DNA of 11,186 nucleotides from Bacilli bacterium (GCA_900767825.1 CAAGAN010000014.1:1-11186); one strand, 5' to 3'. Shown: positions 1-6,141, counted from the stretch's first letter. A program made the numbers and translations. The notes: generated by a model not told the origin, from the letters alone.

Positions 1-33
1 CCGGTAAAAATATAAAGAATTGCAATTTAACAG

Positions 34-62
34 GCTACATTTGGCGATAAAGCGTCTATAAT
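34..62 (+). promoter_or_regulatory. Candidate promoter of the flavoenzyme gene
   Basis: A perfect TATAAT -10 lies at 57-62. A weak -35 (GCTACA, 34-39, matching only the final ACA of the consensus) precedes it at the ideal 17-base spacing. Transcription would start near 69, giving a leader of about 45 bases. That leader holds the ribosome binding site GAAAGGAG at 91-98, which is unusually far (16 bases) from the ATG at 115. No alternative in-frame start lies closer. Confidence 0.55.
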
Positions 63-114
63 GAAGTTGCTAAAAATAAATTAAAATTTTGAAAGGAGAT
101 AGTTTTTAGTTTTT

Positions 115-1476
115 ATGGCGAACAAAGATAAAAGAATTTGTATTATCGGTGGAGGTCCAGCAGGACAAACCATTGCCATGAACCTTGAAAAGAAAGGTTA
201 TGACAATTACGTCATCTATGAAAAACTAGATCGTGTCGGAGGGAAATGCTTCTCTCCAAAAATGAAGATGGGCCCAACGATGGGTGAAGAAAGAACCATC
301 GAAATGGGTGCCGTCATGGGATGTGATACCTATTTTGCAGTCGCCGAGGCTGAAAAGTTTGGTGGAACAAGCCATATTGATGGACCGGCCATGGGTAGGA
401 AATTCATGACTACCGAAGGCAAGGAAATCAAAAGGAGTTTAGCAGAAAAGCTAAATATGCTTCTAAAGCTAAACAAGATGAGTAAACTTCTTAAGAAAAA
501 ATATTATGGTTATGATGTCAATGGCCATAGGGGAGTTGCAAAAGGTGAATACGATGGTTCTTTGCCAACTACTCCAGAACTAAAGATTATTAAGGGCAAG
601 AATCCTAACCTCAAGGATTTATCGATGCCTTTCTCCGAATTCCTAAAGATGAACAAATGTGAGGCTGCCGCTCCTGTTTGGAAAGGTCCATTTACTTCAT
701 TTGGCTATGGATATTTTGATGAAATACCAGCTGCTTACGTACTTAAATATCTAGATGGATTCACTGTCAGACAATTCTTGTCCGTCGGTAAGCTTTGGAC
801 TTGGAAAGATGGCACCCAATCAATTTGGGAAGGAGTCAATAAGCATTTAAAGCATCCTGCTATCTTAAATACCGAAGTTACCAAGGTTGAAAGAAAAGAA
901 GACAAGGTTTTAGTAACTCTAAACGGCAAAGATGTCGAAGAGTTCGATGATATTATTATCTGCACTCCATTAGAATTATTCCTAAATTATGGAGATCCGA
1001 CAGAGCAAGAGAAAGAATTATTCTCTAAGATTGTCCATAAAGAATATTTCACTATGGCAGTCCGCACAACTCCTGATCCAGAAATCTCTTATTACTTCTT
1101 TGCCAATATGACTCCTGAGACTAGAGGTCACTTGATGGTCTTTTACCATAGGTGGCCAGGAGTTATCAACCAACCAGTCGTAACATTTACTCTCCGTAAC
1201 CATGAAGGATGTGAAGATGTCCCATTTGAAGAGGCTAAAAATACGACTATCGCAGATTTATCTAAGGCTGGATTACCAGTTAAATCAACCGAAAGAATCG
1301 ATGACTGGTATTATTTCCCACATGTAAGTTCAAAAGATTATGCCGATGGATGGTATGACAAAGTTGAAGCTATGCAAGGTAAGAACCATACTTACTATGC
1401 TGGTGAAGTCATGGCATTCGGCGACATGGAAGAAACTGCTGAATATGCAAGGGAATTAGTTATCCGTTATTTCTAA
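115..1476 (+). CDS. FAD-dependent polyunsaturated fatty acid isomerase-like flavoenzyme
   Basis: A 453-aa flavoprotein with an N-terminal Rossmann dinucleotide motif (IIGGGPAGQ, residues 10-18) and a following GGKC motif (42-45), typical of the amine oxidase/phytoene desaturase flavin fold. From memory of the Cutibacterium acnes linoleate isomerase PAI (about 424 aa), many blocks match in order: EMGA.MG near 63, YGYD.NGH near 131, PFTSFGYGYFD at 192-202, PAAYVLKYLD at 205-214, LWTW.DGTQ at 227, YYFPHVSSKDY near 400, YAGE.M.FG near the C-terminus. PAI moves a double bond of linoleic acid to give trans-10,cis-12 conjugated linoleate, with FAD taking up a hydride. The residues aligned with PAI Arg88 and Phe193, described as active-site gating residues, appear to be Arg95 and Phe221. 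It is about 30 aa longer, mostly an insertion around 140-165. The gene is monocistronic. The family call is firm; the substrate and product are inferred. Confidence 0.85.
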   Translation: MANKDKRICIIGGGPAGQTIAMNLEKKGYDNYVIYEKLDRVGGKCFSPKMKMGPTMGEERTIEMGAVMGCDTYFAVAEAEKFGGTSHIDGPAMGRKFMTTEGKEIKRSLAEKLNMLLKLNKMSKLLKKKYYGYDVNGHRGVAKGEYDGSLPTTPELKIIKGKNPNLKDLSMPFSEFLKMNKCEAAAPVWKGPFTSFGYGYFDEIPAAYVLKYLDGFTVRQFLSVGKLWTWKDGTQSIWEGVNKHLKHPAILNTEVTKVERKEDKVLVTLNGKDVEEFDDIIICTPLELFLNYGDPTEQEKELFSKIVHKEYFTMAVRTTPDPEISYYFFANMTPETRGHLMVFYHRWPGVINQPVVTFTLRNHEGCEDVPFEEAKNTTIADLSKAGLPVKSTERIDDWYYFPHVSSKDYADGWYDKVEAMQGKNHTYYAGEVMAFGDMEETAEYARELVIRYF

Positions 1477-1492
1477 TTCGACCTCCTTTCTA

Positions 1493-1527
1493 GGCCCTAG
1501 TACCTCCTGACTAGGGTCTTTTATTTT
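1493..1527 (+). terminator. Intrinsic terminator after the flavoenzyme gene
   Basis: GGCCCTAGT (1493-1501) pairs with ACTAGGGTC (1510-1518), nine pairs including one G-T, around an 8-base loop. A T-rich tail (1519-1527) follows. It begins 16 bases after the stop codon and separates this gene from the feo operon. Confidence 0.85.
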
Positions 1528-1535
1528 GCCTAATA

Positions 1536-1583
1536 GTTAAGTTTAATTAATTTTCTCTTGACATGAATGTTAAGTTAACTATA
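1536..1583 (+). promoter_or_regulatory. Possible metal-regulator operator pair at the feo promoter
   Basis: GTTAAGTT occurs twice, at 1536-1543 and 1569-1576, 33 bases apart or about three helical turns. The second copy is part of an imperfect 14-bp palindrome (1570-1583) centred on AGTTAACT and overlaps the -10, so a bound protein would block transcription. The TTAAGTT/AACTTAA half-sites loosely recall operators of DtxR/MntR-family metal repressors. The regulator family is a guess; it does not look like a classical Fur box. Confidence 0.35.
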
Positions 1584-1585
1584 CT
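1558..1585 (+). promoter_or_regulatory. Promoter of the feo operon
   Basis: A perfect -35 TTGACA (1558-1563) and a -10 TATACT (1580-1585), 5 of 6 consensus, are separated by 16 bases. The start point would be near 1592, so the transcript would carry a very short leader running straight into the ribosome binding site AAAGGAGG at 1595-1602, 6 bases before the ATG at 1609. Confidence 0.75.
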
Positions 1586-1608
1586 TTTCATCGTAAAGGA
1601 GGCAAATT

Positions 1609-1833
1609 ATGCCATTACCATTTGCGCCAATCGGAAAGAAACTAACTATCGTAAAAGTTAGGGGAGAAGATAGGAGTACCAAACACCTTGCTTCTTTGGG
1701 CCTAGTTAAGGGCGAATCCATTTTTCTTTTGCAAGAAGAACACGGGGCAGTGGTTATCAATGTCAAGGAATCTAGACTAGGTCTAGATAGAAATGTATCC
1801 ATGGGCATTGAGGTTGAGGTTCAACATGAATAA
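1609..1833 (+). CDS. feoA: FeoA family ferrous iron transport protein (first copy)
   Basis: A 74-aa protein with the small SH3-like FeoA fold: an N-terminal strand PIGKKLTIV, a central HLASLGLVKGESIFLL block (the usual LxxLGl.pG signature) and a C-terminal strand ending in GIEVEV. FeoA proteins are cytoplasmic and are thought to modulate FeoB. It opens the operon with an excellent ribosome binding site (AAAGGAGG, 6 bases before the ATG). Its stop overlaps the start of the second FeoA by 8 bases. Tandem FeoA genes before feoB are common in Firmicutes. The family call is secure; which FeoA contacts FeoB cannot be told. Confidence 0.85.
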   Translation: MPLPFAPIGKKLTIVKVRGEDRSTKHLASLGLVKGESIFLLQEEHGAVVINVKESRLGLDRNVSMGIEVEVQHE

Positions 1834-2059
1834 CAAACTATCTGAAACCCCAATCGGGACAACAGTCTATGTTGACTCTATTGCAGGGGAAGGAAGAGTA
1901 AAAAGAAGACTCTTCGACATGGGAATTACCCCAGGTGCTGAAATCTATGTAAGAAAGAAAGCCCCTCTTGGTGATCCTATTGAAATTACTATTAGGAATT
2001 ATGAACTTTCTCTTCGTCATAGCGAAGCTGAATCGGTTCTAGTAAGGAGCCATAAATGA
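1826..2059 (+). CDS. feoA: FeoA family ferrous iron transport protein (second copy)
   Basis: A 77-aa SH3-like FeoA protein: PIGTTVYVDSIAG, then RRLFDMGITPGAEIYV (the canonical RLxdMGi.pG signature) and a C-terminal ELSLRHSEAESVLV strand. It matches the FeoA consensus better than the first copy, so it may be the main FeoB partner. The reading frame is open further upstream, to an ATG at 1793, but I choose the ATG at 1826. FeoA proteins normally begin just before the PIG segment, and GAGGTTGAGG lies just upstream of this start. It overlaps the first copy by 8 bases and feoB by the 4-base ATGA (2056-2059), indicating translational coupling. Confidence 0.87.
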   Translation: MNNKLSETPIGTTVYVDSIAGEGRVKRRLFDMGITPGAEIYVRKKAPLGDPIEITIRNYELSLRHSEAESVLVRSHK

Positions 2060-4305
2060 TTAACGCAGCATTATTAGGTAATCCAAACTGTGGTAAGACA
2101 ACCTTATTTAACGCTTTGACTGGGTCGACTGCCTATACTGGCAACTGGCCTGGAGTCACTGTCGAAAAAAGGGAAGGCGTCTATAAAAACAAGAAAAAGG
2201 GTAGCGAAGAAATAAAGATTACTGACCTTCCAGGTATCTATTCTTTATCTCCATATAGCCCAGAAGAAGTTATTTCTAGGAATTTCATTCTTCATGAAAA
2301 ACCTGATGTAGTAATTTCTGTCATCGATGCGACTAATCTTGAGCGTAATCTATATATGACTACCCAACTCCTAGAAATGGATGTTCCGGTAGTAGTTGCC
2401 CTTAACATGATTGATGCGGTTGCTGAAAATGACCAACGAATCGATGCAAGGGAACTAGAAAAGGCTTTAGGAGTCAAAGTAGTTTCGATCTCTGCTTTAA
2501 GAAATAAAGGGTTAGACGAATTAATGGAAGCAGTTTCTAAAGCTAAAGAAAGAAAAGGAACTTCATTCCTTCCATTTAAGGAAACTTTAGAAAAAGCCAA
2601 GAAGATTTATGAAGATAATCATATCGATTCTCCATTATTCCATGCGGTTAAGGCTCTTGAAAAAGATGAATTAGAAGAAAAAGAAAACAAAGTCGCCTAT
2701 AACGAAGTAAATGATTTAGTTAAAGATGATAAGGTTGATTATGAATCTTCTATTGCTGATGAAAGATATAAATTCCTCTCACCTTTAGTAAATAAAGTCA
2801 TCGAAGGCAAAAAGACTAGAAACGAAAGTGAAAAGCTTACTTTATCAGATAGAATCGATAAGGTAATGACTAACAAATGGGCTGCCTTGCCTATTATGAT
2901 TGTCATCTTGTTTGCTATATTCCATATCGTATTTGCTGGAGACTTGTTCTACATGCATGCGATGGGATTAGATCTAGGGGAAGGATATCTAGGATATATC
3001 AAATTCAATATCGGAGGAGAAGAAGTCCGTCCATTTGCAGGACTCTTCTATGATGATGCTGGAATTGCCTCGATTGGTGAATTCCTCCATAGATTAGCTG
3101 GCGATCAGGAAACTGGTATATTAGGTTGTATTGCCCTTGGCATTAAGCAAGGATTAATTAGTGCTGGTGCTTCTGAGTGGGTAATCGGCTTAATATATGA
3201 TGGTGTCCTAGGTGGGGTATGTGCCGTCTTAGGATTTGTTCCCCAAATTATGCTTCTATTTGCCTTCTTCTCCTTGCTTGAAGATAGCGGATATATGGCT
3301 AGAATCGCCTTTGTATTAGATAGATTATTGCGTAGATTTGGTGTTTCTGGACGTGCATTCTTACCTATGATCATGGGATTTGGATGCGGTGTTCCAGCCA
3401 TGATGAATACTAGGACCCTTTCTTCTGATCAAGAAAGAACCAAGACAATCCGCGTCATTCCATTCTTCACTTGCGGTGCCAAAGCAGAATTCTTGGTAAT
3501 CATTGCTGCTGCTATTGCTGCAGCTGGTGGCCTTGACGCTGGCTTATTCACCTTCATGCTATATCTACTTGGTGTAGTTATTGCTCTTGTTTCCGTCATT
3601 GTCATGACTAAGACTAGCCAAAGAGAAAAAGTACCTCCATTTATCATGGAATTACCTGCCTATCACCTTCCAAGTCCAAAAGCCTTGGCCTTACATGTCT
3701 ATGATAAGGGAAAACACTTTGTCATCAAGGCATTTACCATCATCTTCTTGTCTACTGTTATCATCTGGGTCTTATCTAATTTCTCCTGGAAATGGGAAAT
3801 GGTTGAACCAAATGAATCAATACTCCATGATCTTGGTGTCTTCATTGCTCCTATATTTACTCCTCTTGGATTTGGAAGTGCCCAAACCGGTGGATATTCA
3901 TGGATATTCTCCGTTGCTTCTATCCAAGGTATAGTCGCTAAAGAAAACGTTACTTCAACAGTCGAAAGCCTTGCTTCTGGCTTAGGATTAAGTTCATTTG
4001 AAGATATTGCTGCTGCTAGTGGAATAACCAAGGGTGGCTTAGTTGGATTTGCCTTGTTTAACATGCTTACCATTCCTTGCTTTGCTTCTGTCGCAACTGC
4101 TAAGGGTGAACTTAAAGATCATAAGACATTCGTATTCACTGTCTTATTCTGGTTAGGTTTATCCTATATCATGGGTATAGTTGGCTATATTAGTGTCGAT
4201 TATGTTTGGACTTTAGGAATTACATTACCATTACTTGTTCTAGGCGGAGTGGGGCTATATTTCTATGACCGTTACAAAACCAAGAAAGAGGCAATGGCTG
4301 CATGA
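2056..4305 (+). CDS. feoB: Ferrous iron transporter FeoB
   Basis: A 749-aa inner-membrane Fe(II) transporter, close to the usual length (E. coli FeoB is 773 aa). The N-terminal G domain has all motifs: G1 GNPNCGKT (8-15), the G2 threonine in GVTVE (35), G3 DLPG (57-60), G4 NMID (117-120) and G5 SAL (146-148). A helical, charged linker covers about 160-275. The membrane region starts near 284 and carries the conserved gate segments, including GFGCGVPAMMNTR and FFTCGAKAEF with their conserved cysteines, and KENVTSTV towards the C-terminus. It starts at an ATGA overlap with feoA2 and ends in an ATGA overlap with the Cys-rich gene, so the four genes are one transcription unit. No frameshift or missing motif is seen. 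Confidence 0.96.
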   Translation: MINAALLGNPNCGKTTLFNALTGSTAYTGNWPGVTVEKREGVYKNKKKGSEEIKITDLPGIYSLSPYSPEEVISRNFILHEKPDVVISVIDATNLERNLYMTTQLLEMDVPVVVALNMIDAVAENDQRIDARELEKALGVKVVSISALRNKGLDELMEAVSKAKERKGTSFLPFKETLEKAKKIYEDNHIDSPLFHAVKALEKDELEEKENKVAYNEVNDLVKDDKVDYESSIADERYKFLSPLVNKVIEGKKTRNESEKLTLSDRIDKVMTNKWAALPIMIVILFAIFHIVFAGDLFYMHAMGLDLGEGYLGYIKFNIGGEEVRPFAGLFYDDAGIASIGEFLHRLAGDQETGILGCIALGIKQGLISAGASEWVIGLIYDGVLGGVCAVLGFVPQIMLLFAFFSLLEDSGYMARIAFVLDRLLRRFGVSGRAFLPMIMGFGCGVPAMMNTRTLSSDQERTKTIRVIPFFTCGAKAEFLVIIAAAIAAAGGLDAGLFTFMLYLLGVVIALVSVIVMTKTSQREKVPPFIMELPAYHLPSPKALALHVYDKGKHFVIKAFTIIFLSTVIIWVLSNFSWKWEMVEPNESILHDLGVFIAPIFTPLGFGSAQTGGYSWIFSVASIQGIVAKENVTSTVESLASGLGLSSFEDIAAASGITKGGLVGFALFNMLTIPCFASVATAKGELKDHKTFVFTVLFWLGLSYIMGIVGYISVDYVWTLGITLPLLVLGGVGLYFYDRYKTKKEAMAA

Positions 4306-4550
4306 ACTTATTAGTATTAGAAAATATAAATGTAATCGATATAGTAATATTAGTAGTTGTTGCTATTATAATAATCCTTGCCGCTACTTATGTGATTATC
4401 AAAAAGAAAAGCGGTGGATGTAATTGTGGTTGTTCTTCTAATAAGGGCAAATCCTTATTAGCGGATTATAAAGCTACCAAAAAAAGAGAAGAGAAGAAGC
4501 ATTGCTCCTGTTGCTGCAATGAAACTAATTCCAAGAAGGAAGGCGAATAA
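4302..4550 (+). CDS. FeoB-associated Cys-rich small membrane protein
   Basis: An 82-aa protein with one membrane segment (about 13-33, IVILVVVAIIIILAATYVII), then a basic stretch and two cysteine clusters: CNCGC at 40-44 and CSCCC at 68-72, seven cysteines in all. This is the architecture of the FeoB-associated Cys-rich membrane protein family, found directly after feoB in many Firmicutes. The cysteines may bind or hand over Fe(II), but the role is not established. The start overlaps the feoB stop (ATGA). The terminator stem begins inside the last codons, and the stop codon sits in its loop. Confidence 0.85.
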   Translation: MNLLVLENINVIDIVILVVVAIIIILAATYVIIKKKSGGCNCGCSSNKGKSLLADYKATKKREEKKHCSCCCNETNSKKEGE

Positions 4551-4563
4551 CCTTCCTTCTTTT
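4533..4563 (+). terminator. Intrinsic terminator of the feo operon, overlapping the last codons
   Basis: A perfect 11-bp stem (4533-4543 with 4551-4561) encloses the 7-base loop CGAATAA, and T residues follow. The TAA of the Cys-rich gene lies inside the loop, so coding sequence and terminator are interlocked. Confidence 0.85.
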
Positions 4564-4627
4564 ATCCTTATATTATTTATATAAGCAAATTTAGGTCAAA
4601 TCATGCATCAATTTGTGAATTTGGTTA

Positions 4628-4656
4628 TTGTTAAGTGTCTTTCCTTGCCTTATAAT
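4628..4656 (+). promoter_or_regulatory. Promoter of the tRNA unit
   Basis: TTGTTA (4628-4633) and a perfect TATAAT (4651-4656) are spaced 17 bases apart. The precursor would begin near 4663, where a small hairpin (CCGTTT 4664-4669 with AAACGG 4673-4678, triloop TTG) precedes tRNA-Ala. Confidence 0.75.
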
Positions 4657-4698
4657 AGCAAAGCCGTTTTTGAAACGGTATAAGGTCTATAACGGTTT

Positions 4699-4774
4699 GG
4701 GACTTTAGCTCAGCTGGGAGAGCGCGTGCTTTGCAAGCATGAGGTCGACGGTTCGATCCCGTTAAGTTCCACCA
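4699..4774 (+). tRNA. tRNA-Ala (UGC anticodon)
   Basis: A complete cloverleaf of 76 bases including an encoded CCA (4772-4774). Acceptor GGGACTT pairs with AAGTTCC (one G-T pair); D-stem GCTC/GAGC; anticodon stem CGTGC/GCATG; loop TTTGCAA with anticodon TGC at 4732-4734; T-loop TTCGATC at 4752-4758. It reads GCN alanine codons. Only 3 bases separate it from the following tRNA, so the two share a precursor. Confidence 0.96.
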
Positions 4775-4777
4775 TAT

Positions 4778-4854
4778 GGCTGCGTAGCCCAGTTGGTTAG
4801 AGCAATCGGCTCATACCCGGTGTGTCGAGGGTTCGAGTCCCCCCGCAGCCACCA
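4778..4854 (+). tRNA. tRNA-Met (CAU anticodon, elongator type)
   Basis: A 77-base cloverleaf with encoded CCA (4852-4854). Acceptor GGCTGCG/CGCAGCC is fully paired, which argues against an initiator tRNA (unpaired first base). The anticodon stem is ATCGG/CCGGT and lacks the three G-C pairs of initiators. The anticodon CAT is at 4812-4814 and the T-loop TTCGAGT at 4832-4838. There are two C-A mismatches: C4789-A4801 in the D-stem and A4828-C4842 in the T-stem. A lysidine-modified tRNA-Ile(CAU) cannot be excluded by eye, but elongator Met is more likely. Confidence 0.9.
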
Positions 4855-4865
4855 ATCGATTAATT

Positions 4866-4888
4866 CCCTATTGCAAAATAGGGTTTTT
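4866..4888 (+). terminator. Intrinsic terminator of the tRNA unit
   Basis: CCCTATT (4866-4872) pairs with AATAGGG (4877-4883) around a GCAA tetraloop of the stable GNRA type. Five T residues follow (4884-4888). It lies 11 bases after the tRNA-Met CCA. Confidence 0.9.
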
Positions 4889-4896
4889 ATTTATAT

Positions 4897-4957
4897 TATA
4901 ATATTGAGCTGTCCGAAAGGACTGGGTTCACCAATTAAGGGCAGGACGCCCTTTTTA
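4897..4957 (+). ncRNA. Candidate structured leader or small RNA before the DUF3800 gene
   Basis: A lone TATAAT (4897-4902; no good -35 at normal spacing) could start a transcript near 4908. The next 50 bases hold two hairpins: GTCC-GAAA-GGAC (4911-4922, a GNRA tetraloop) and AAGGGC-AGGAC-GCCCTT (4937-4953), followed by T residues as in a terminator. The loop of the second hairpin (GGAC, 4944-4947) can pair with the GTCC of the first, so a pseudoknot or a switch is possible. The terminator-like end is only 12 bases from the DUF3800 ATG, where a Shine-Dalgarno site should be. Structured RNAs named DUF3800 motifs have been described beside genes of this family. Whether this is one of them needs a covariance-model search. 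Confidence 0.5.
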
Positions 4958-4965
4958 TTATAGTT

Positions 4966-5643
4966 ATGAAAGAGTTGTCTATTTTTGTCGACGAAGCAGG
5001 AGTGTTTGGACCGTTTAACTATAAAGATCCATACTATATACTTTCGTTTGTCTTTCACAATCAAGAAGACGATTTATCATCGGAGATAGCGCATTTTGAA
5101 GAGAATATTCGAAACCTTGGCTTTGATATCAAATCTTTGCACGCTGGACCAATAATTAGAAGAGAAGAAGAATACGAATTGGTAGATAGAAAATCTCGCC
5201 AACGTATTTTCAAATCTATGATGTCTTTCTTCCGCAGAAGTCCCCTAAAATGCAAATCTATATTTATTGAAAAGAAACACATGGAAGAAGATGTTGAAAT
5301 GATAGGAAGATTAACATTAGAACTAAAAAGACTCCTTCAAGATAATATCGAATATTTCTTGTCTTTTGATGTTGTTAAAGTTTATTACGATAATGGCCAA
5401 ATCCCTATTGCCAGAATGTTATCTACCGTTTTTAGATTTGTTTTAAATAATGTAGAATTTAGGAAAGTTCTTCCGTCTGAATATAGATTGTTTCAGATAT
5501 CTGATATGCTTTGCACTTTAAAATTGGTTGAGTTGAAATTAGAGAATAAAAATTTATCAAAATCAGAAAAAGCATTTTTCGATTATGATGATAGAATGCT
5601 AAAAAAGCATTATTTAAAAGTTATTGATTCCAAAACAATATAA
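4966..5643 (+). CDS. DUF3800 family protein
   Basis: A 225-aa soluble protein of the DUF3800 family, thought to have an RNase H-like fold; no reaction is established. The family landmarks are present: FVDEAG (Asp9, Glu10), DPYYILSFVFH (21-31), LHAGPIIRR (His59), YYDNG (Asp142, Asn143), QISDMLC (Gln177, Asp180) and a basic C-terminus (FF...LKKHYLK). The acidic residues could form a metal-binding nuclease site, which is inference. The ATG at 4966 is the only start that includes the conserved N-terminus. It has no Shine-Dalgarno site, because the hairpin ending at 4953 takes that place, so expression may depend on the upstream RNA. Such genes often sit in accessory or defence regions, which fits the nearby DpnII system. 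The family call is good; the function is unknown. Confidence 0.8.
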   Translation: MKELSIFVDEAGVFGPFNYKDPYYILSFVFHNQEDDLSSEIAHFEENIRNLGFDIKSLHAGPIIRREEEYELVDRKSRQRIFKSMMSFFRRSPLKCKSIFIEKKHMEEDVEMIGRLTLELKRLLQDNIEYFLSFDVVKVYYDNGQIPIARMLSTVFRFVLNNVEFRKVLPSEYRLFQISDMLCTLKLVELKLENKNLSKSEKAFFDYDDRMLKKHYLKVIDSKTI

Positions 5644-6017
5644 TTCTCGTATATCAAATAGTTTTTGACTGGACAATCGATTGGTTTCCTTTCACTGACT
5701 ATATTCTTGACGGTTTGGTTGGATGTGCATTGGCTGCCGTTTATAACATTGAGAAAAAGAAATTTATATCCTTCTGCGTTGATTCTGGTTTTTCTTGCTT
5801 CGGGCTTGTTGACCAGGATTACACTTTGCCTGAATCGGTACTTGCTGAAATGGGGATTGATATTACGCCTATTTCAAGAGCTCAAGTATCTAGAACTGAA
5901 ATTTCAAGAACCCAATCCCAAAATTATACTAGTAGAACAAGTCTTCAGACTGTTGATATAAAGATTGTTAAACGTGGAATAATCGGCGTTAACCAAGTTG
6001 GGTATGTTTTAGCTTAA
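5628..6017 (+). pseudogene. Coding stretch of unknown function without a normal start codon
   Basis: One frame is open from 5628 to a TAA at 6015-6017 and reads like protein: a tryptophan- and aromatic-rich start (VFDWTIDWFPFTDY), a small-residue, possibly membrane-associated segment (GLVGCALAAVY), then VDQDYTLPESVLAEMGIDI, a run of S-R-T/A pentads and VKRGIIGVNQVGYVLA. No ATG or GTG lies upstream in frame. The only TTG (5715) lacks a ribosome binding site and would cut off the aromatic segment. The frame overlaps the DUF3800 end by 16 bases. It may be a remnant that lost its start, use a rare start (ATT 5643 or ATA 5658), or be a C-terminal piece. A competing frame starting at 5665 is leucine-rich and looks like a shadow. 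I recognise no family. Confidence 0.45.
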
Positions 6018-6052
6018 AATATTTACGTTTCTTTAGGCTTTTAAACAAAAAG

Positions 6053-6141
6053 AGACTATACTTTATTTGAGGACATGGTCTGAGGGTAGGACCTACTAAA
6101 GAAATCCCAAACGAAGATGCTTGGTAATGCCAAGCTTTTTT
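6053..6141 (+). other. Possible second small structured RNA between the start-less stretch and the lipoprotein gene
   Basis: The gap 6018-6265 has no credible gene. It holds a TATACT -10-like box (6057-6062, no clear -35) followed by G-rich sequence with GTAG-GAC-CTAC (6086-6096), whose loop could pair with GTC at 6078-6080. GGG at 6084-6086 could pair with CCC at 6106-6108. A strong terminator closes it at 6119-6141. A transcript of about 70 bases would result. The signal is weaker than in the leader at 4897-4957, and similarity between the two is limited to repeated GGAC motifs. Confidence 0.25.
6119..6141 (+). terminator. Intrinsic terminator
   Basis: GCTTGG (6119-6124) pairs with CCAAGC (6130-6135) around the loop TAATG, followed by six T residues (6136-6141). 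It ends whatever is transcribed from the DUF3800 region, about 100 bases after the stop at 6017, and insulates the lipoprotein gene. Confidence 0.85.

Noticed and set aside
1793..1825. Longer start for the second FeoA (ATG at 1793)
   Set aside because: It would add 11 residues (MYPWALRLRFN) that are the other frame of the first FeoA's C-terminus; the ATG at 1826 has a GAGG-rich site upstream and the normal FeoA N-terminus.
3699..4073. Minus-strand frame of 124 codons inside feoB
   Set aside because: It is a shadow of the well-supported feoB frame and has no ribosome binding site or family resemblance.
4663..4678. Hairpin CCGTTT/AAACGG before tRNA-Ala as a T-box or terminator
   Set aside because: It is only 6 bp with a triloop, lacks a T run, and lies in a tRNA precursor leader rather than before a protein gene.
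5874..5945. Pentad repeat as a CRISPR-like or DNA repeat array
   Set aside because: The repetition is only at the protein level; the DNA units differ and there are no spacers.
5665..5961. Leucine-rich frame starting at TTG 5665 as a membrane protein
   Set aside because: It has no ribosome binding site and lies over a frame (5628-6017) with much more normal protein composition; its hydrophobicity comes from the other frame's codons.
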